Shown: piece by piece, positions 41,626 through 43,597 of the stretch
Position numbering within the stretch: the stretch's first letter is position 1
Layout: every line of letters begins with the position of its first letter
The notes under the pieces: generated by a model
What the model was told of the DNA's origin: nothing
Databases searched by the model: none
What the model saw: only the letters and a program-made list of their open reading frames with translations
Source of the DNA: an uncultured Acidimicrobiales bacterium
GTDB lineage: Bacteria; Actinomycetota; Acidimicrobiia; Acidimicrobiales; SHLQ01
Reading direction: 5' to 3'
DNA length: 43,597 nt
Assembly (NCBI GenBank): GCA_937934655.1
Contig: CALGZB010000007.1
Location: 1 to 43,597 of the forward strand
Translations under genes and position numbers: made by a program

Positions 41626-43597
41626 CTACAGGTCTCCGATCGGCAGGTCGCCGATGCCTTCTTTGGAAACCGCGTCGATGATGTTGCCGAGCTTGCTCTT
41701 CATCTCACCATCGGAGTTCTTCATTGCATTCGCGAGGAATGCCGAGATCGTGAGGTCGCGTACTCCGGCGCCGCCGAGGCCCGCCGTAAGTTCGGTTAGG
41801 TCGGCCACAACGTCGCCGTCTCCGTCGAGGTACTTGCCGAACAACTTGCTGGTGGTGCCAGAGTTCTCGACGAACGCATCGACCGACTTTCCGCCGGCAA
41901 CGGCGCCGACGAGGCGATCGATGAAGATATCCGAGCCACCGACGATGTCGATGTCGGCGCTTTCGAGACCGGCTTTGAGGGCATCGGCTTGAGCGTTGGC
42001 GATATCGATCTGCGCATCGACCTTGGCCAGGTCGACCTCTTTCTGGGCGTCGAGGCGACGGGTGAACTCTTCGAACTCTTGACCCACGCCTTCGAGTTCG
42101 CGCATTGCGGCTGCCTTGTCGGTGAGACCGGCAGCTTCGCCACGGAGGATGGCTTCGGAAGCTTGGGCTTCGGCGAGGCCCATGTCGCGGACGACAGCAG
42201 CGTCGGCGGCGCCTTCCTTTTGAGTGGCTCCGGCGTCGGCTTCGCGCACGCGAACCTCGGCAAGGCCGACCTTTTCAATGGCGATGGCATCGGCTTCGCG
42301 CACGGTGACCTCGGCAAGGCCCTTTGCGGCTGCTTCGGCTTGGGTACCTTCGGCCAGGCGAACCATGGCTTTGGCGTCGAGATCGCTGGCTTCGAGGTCG
42401 GCCCGCGAGATGGTGACTCGTTCGGTGGCCTTGTGCTGAGCGGCCTTCTCGGCGGCTTCGGCGGCCTTGATGTCTTTGACGAAGGCGCCTTCGGCTTCTG
42501 CCTCGGCTTCGATGACCGTGGCGTCACGGTTTCGGTTGGCGTCTTCGACAACCCGGAGGGTCAGGATGGCTTCTTCTTCTTCGGCCACGGTCTTTTCGAC
42601 GGCAGTCCGTTTGGCAACGATTTCGGCGATCTCGGTCTTTTCGAGCTCGAGCCCCTTGGTTGCACCAACGGTTTCGAGTTCGCGAGCGATGATTTCAAGG
42701 TCACGTGCTTTGGTGATGCGCTCTTCTTCAACAGCAACGACCCGCAGGCGGTTGCGTTCGGCGACTTCGACCTCACGCATGAGGTTCTCCTGCTGCACAC
42801 CGACATCCTGTTCGGTAGCGAGACGTGCGGTCTCGGATCGAAGAAGTTCCTCGGCGGCAACCTTTGCGGTCTCGGCCTGTTCACGAGCACGGACGGTCTG
42901 AATCTCGCGGGACTGGCGAGCCTCGGCATCGGCCTGCTGACGCTGGAGTTCGAGCACGGCTTCGCGTGTCTCAACGTCTTTCTGGGTGATCTGCTTCTCT
43001 TCTTCCCGGGTGGCGACGTTGGTGGCCACATGTTCGAGAGCGGTGAGTTCGGTGATCTTCCGGATGCCCTGGGCATCGAGGATGTTGGTGTCGTCGAGGC
43101 TCGAGAGTGGTGTCTGTTCGAGGTAGTCGATAGCAGCATCTTCGAGCACGTAACCGTTGAGGTCGGTACCAATGACCTCGATGATCTCGTCACGGAATCG
43201 ACGACGCTCGGTGTAAAGGTCGATGAAGTCGAGGCGCTTACCCACGGTCTTGAGCGCTTCGGAGAACTTGGCCGTGAAGAGCTCTTCGAGCGTCTCTTGC
43301 TGGCTGGCCCGGTCGACACCAATGGCCTGGGCCACCTTGATGACGTCTTCTTCCGCGTTGTTTACCCGCACAAAGAAGTTGACCTTGATGTCGGCACGGA
43401 TGTTGTCGCGACAGATCAGGCCTTCGGTAGCGCGCCGGTCGATCTCGATGGTCTTGACCGAGGTATCCATGATCTCGGCTTTGTGGATGACCGGCAACAC
43501 AAGCTTTCCGGTAAACGAAACGACGACGTCGTTCATGGTGCTCACAACGAGCGCCTTACCCTGTGGAACCTTTCGGAACAGGCTGCTGAACAGCGCT
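41626..43597 (-). CDS. Flotillin-like SPFH protein, N-terminus cut by the right window edge
   Basis: The frame runs without stop to the right edge, and 656 residues are visible. The first residues are FRKVPQGKALVVSTMNDVV, typical of the start of the SPFH domain in flotillins, so the true start and the likely N-terminal membrane anchor lie beyond 43597; the GTG at 43545 is probably internal. The SPFH domain occupies about the first 200 visible residues. A very long helical stalk (about 190-520) is made of Glu/Ala-rich heptads, with four repeats of a VREADA-type motif. A C-terminal globular part (about 530-656) follows. Flotillins form large membrane assemblies. It is the first gene visible in the operon with the giant AAA+ protein. 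Confidence 0.9.
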   Translation of the reverse strand, partial: ALFSSLFRKVPQGKALVVSTMNDVVVSFTGKLVLPVIHKAEIMDTSVKTIEIDRRATEGLICRDNIRADIKVNFFVRVNNAEEDVIKVAQAIGVDRASQQETLEELFTAKFSEALKTVGKRLDFIDLYTERRRFRDEIIEVIGTDLNGYVLEDAAIDYLEQTPLSSLDDTNILDAQGIRKITELTALEHVATNVATREEEKQITQKDVETREAVLELQRQQADAEARQSREIQTVRAREQAETAKVAAEELLRSETARLATEQDVGVQQENLMREVEVAERNRLRVVAVEEERITKARDLEIIARELETVGATKGLELEKTEIAEIVAKRTAVEKTVAEEEEAILTLRVVEDANRNRDATVIEAEAEAEGAFVKDIKAAEAAEKAAQHKATERVTISRADLEASDLDAKAMVRLAEGTQAEAAAKGLAEVTVREADAIAIEKVGLAEVRVREADAGATQKEGAADAAVVRDMGLAEAQASEAILRGEAAGLTDKAAAMRELEGVGQEFEEFTRRLDAQKEVDLAKVDAQIDIANAQADALKAGLESADIDIVGGSDIFIDRLVGAVAGGKSVDAFVENSGTTSKLFGKYLDGDGDVVADLTELTAGLGGAGVRDLTISAFLANAMKNSDGEMKSKLGNIIDAVSKEGIGDLPIGDL

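Overview
The window is about 43.6 kb of GC-rich, gene-dense chromosome from an actinobacterium. The clues are a PknG-type kinase with its rubredoxin-like and TPR parts, a TAP-type secreted hydrolase lipoprotein, NarL/DesK-type two-component genes, an orphan SufU, DUF4032 and DUF2277 proteins, and frequent GTG/TTG starts. The mix resembles class Acidimicrobiia (marine or freshwater relatives of Ilumatobacter), but that placement is inference. I saw no rRNA, tRNA, insertion sequence, prophage or CRISPR array. No gene-free gap exceeds 300 bases; the largest is 4257-4503. Both window ends cut through genes.

Left part (1-21.2 kb) is mainly housekeeping and envelope genes. In order: the start of an unidentified gene (minus, cut by the edge); a NarL-type two-component pair; a TAP-family hydrolase lipoprotein; SufU; cobyric acid synthase; an Lrp/AsnC regulator divergent from alanine dehydrogenase; a small lipoprotein; a translationally coupled SDR dehydrogenase and VOC protein; a DUF4032 kinase-like protein divergent from a DCC-family protein across an 18-bp perfect palindrome; a 996-residue secreted propeller/discoidin/FN3-like protein; a secreted SGNH esterase coupled to an agmatinase-family enzyme; AzlC-AzlD; and a stand-alone TrpB2-type tryptophan synthase beta chain ending in a clear terminator.

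Middle part (21.2-29.8 kb) is a signalling block on the minus strand. Transcription order is an unknown alpha-helical protein, PknG, a PP2C phosphatase, a VWA protein and an FHA protein, with starts and stops overlapping by 4, 1 and 8 bases at the first three junctions. A Flp-type pilin and a lipoprotein with duplicated RskA-like domains follow. PknG, PP2C and FHA proteins each carry two N-terminal zinc ribbons, so kinase, phosphatase and phosphopeptide reader seem built to meet on a shared surface. The glutamate-binding lipoprotein that accompanies pknG in mycobacteria is absent from the window.

Right part (29.8-43.6 kb) starts with a polysaccharide deacetylase with a CBM-like tail, DUF2277, a 44-bp palindromic hairpin, a NimA-like flavoprotein, an amidase and an EamA transporter. 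It ends with a four-gene minus-strand operon: flotillin/SPFH (cut by the right edge), a 1730-residue DUF3686-AAA+ ATPase, an AIM24-family protein and an EcsC-family protein. This reads as a membrane-microdomain/AAA+ system of unknown function and, with the PknG block, is the most interesting part of the window.
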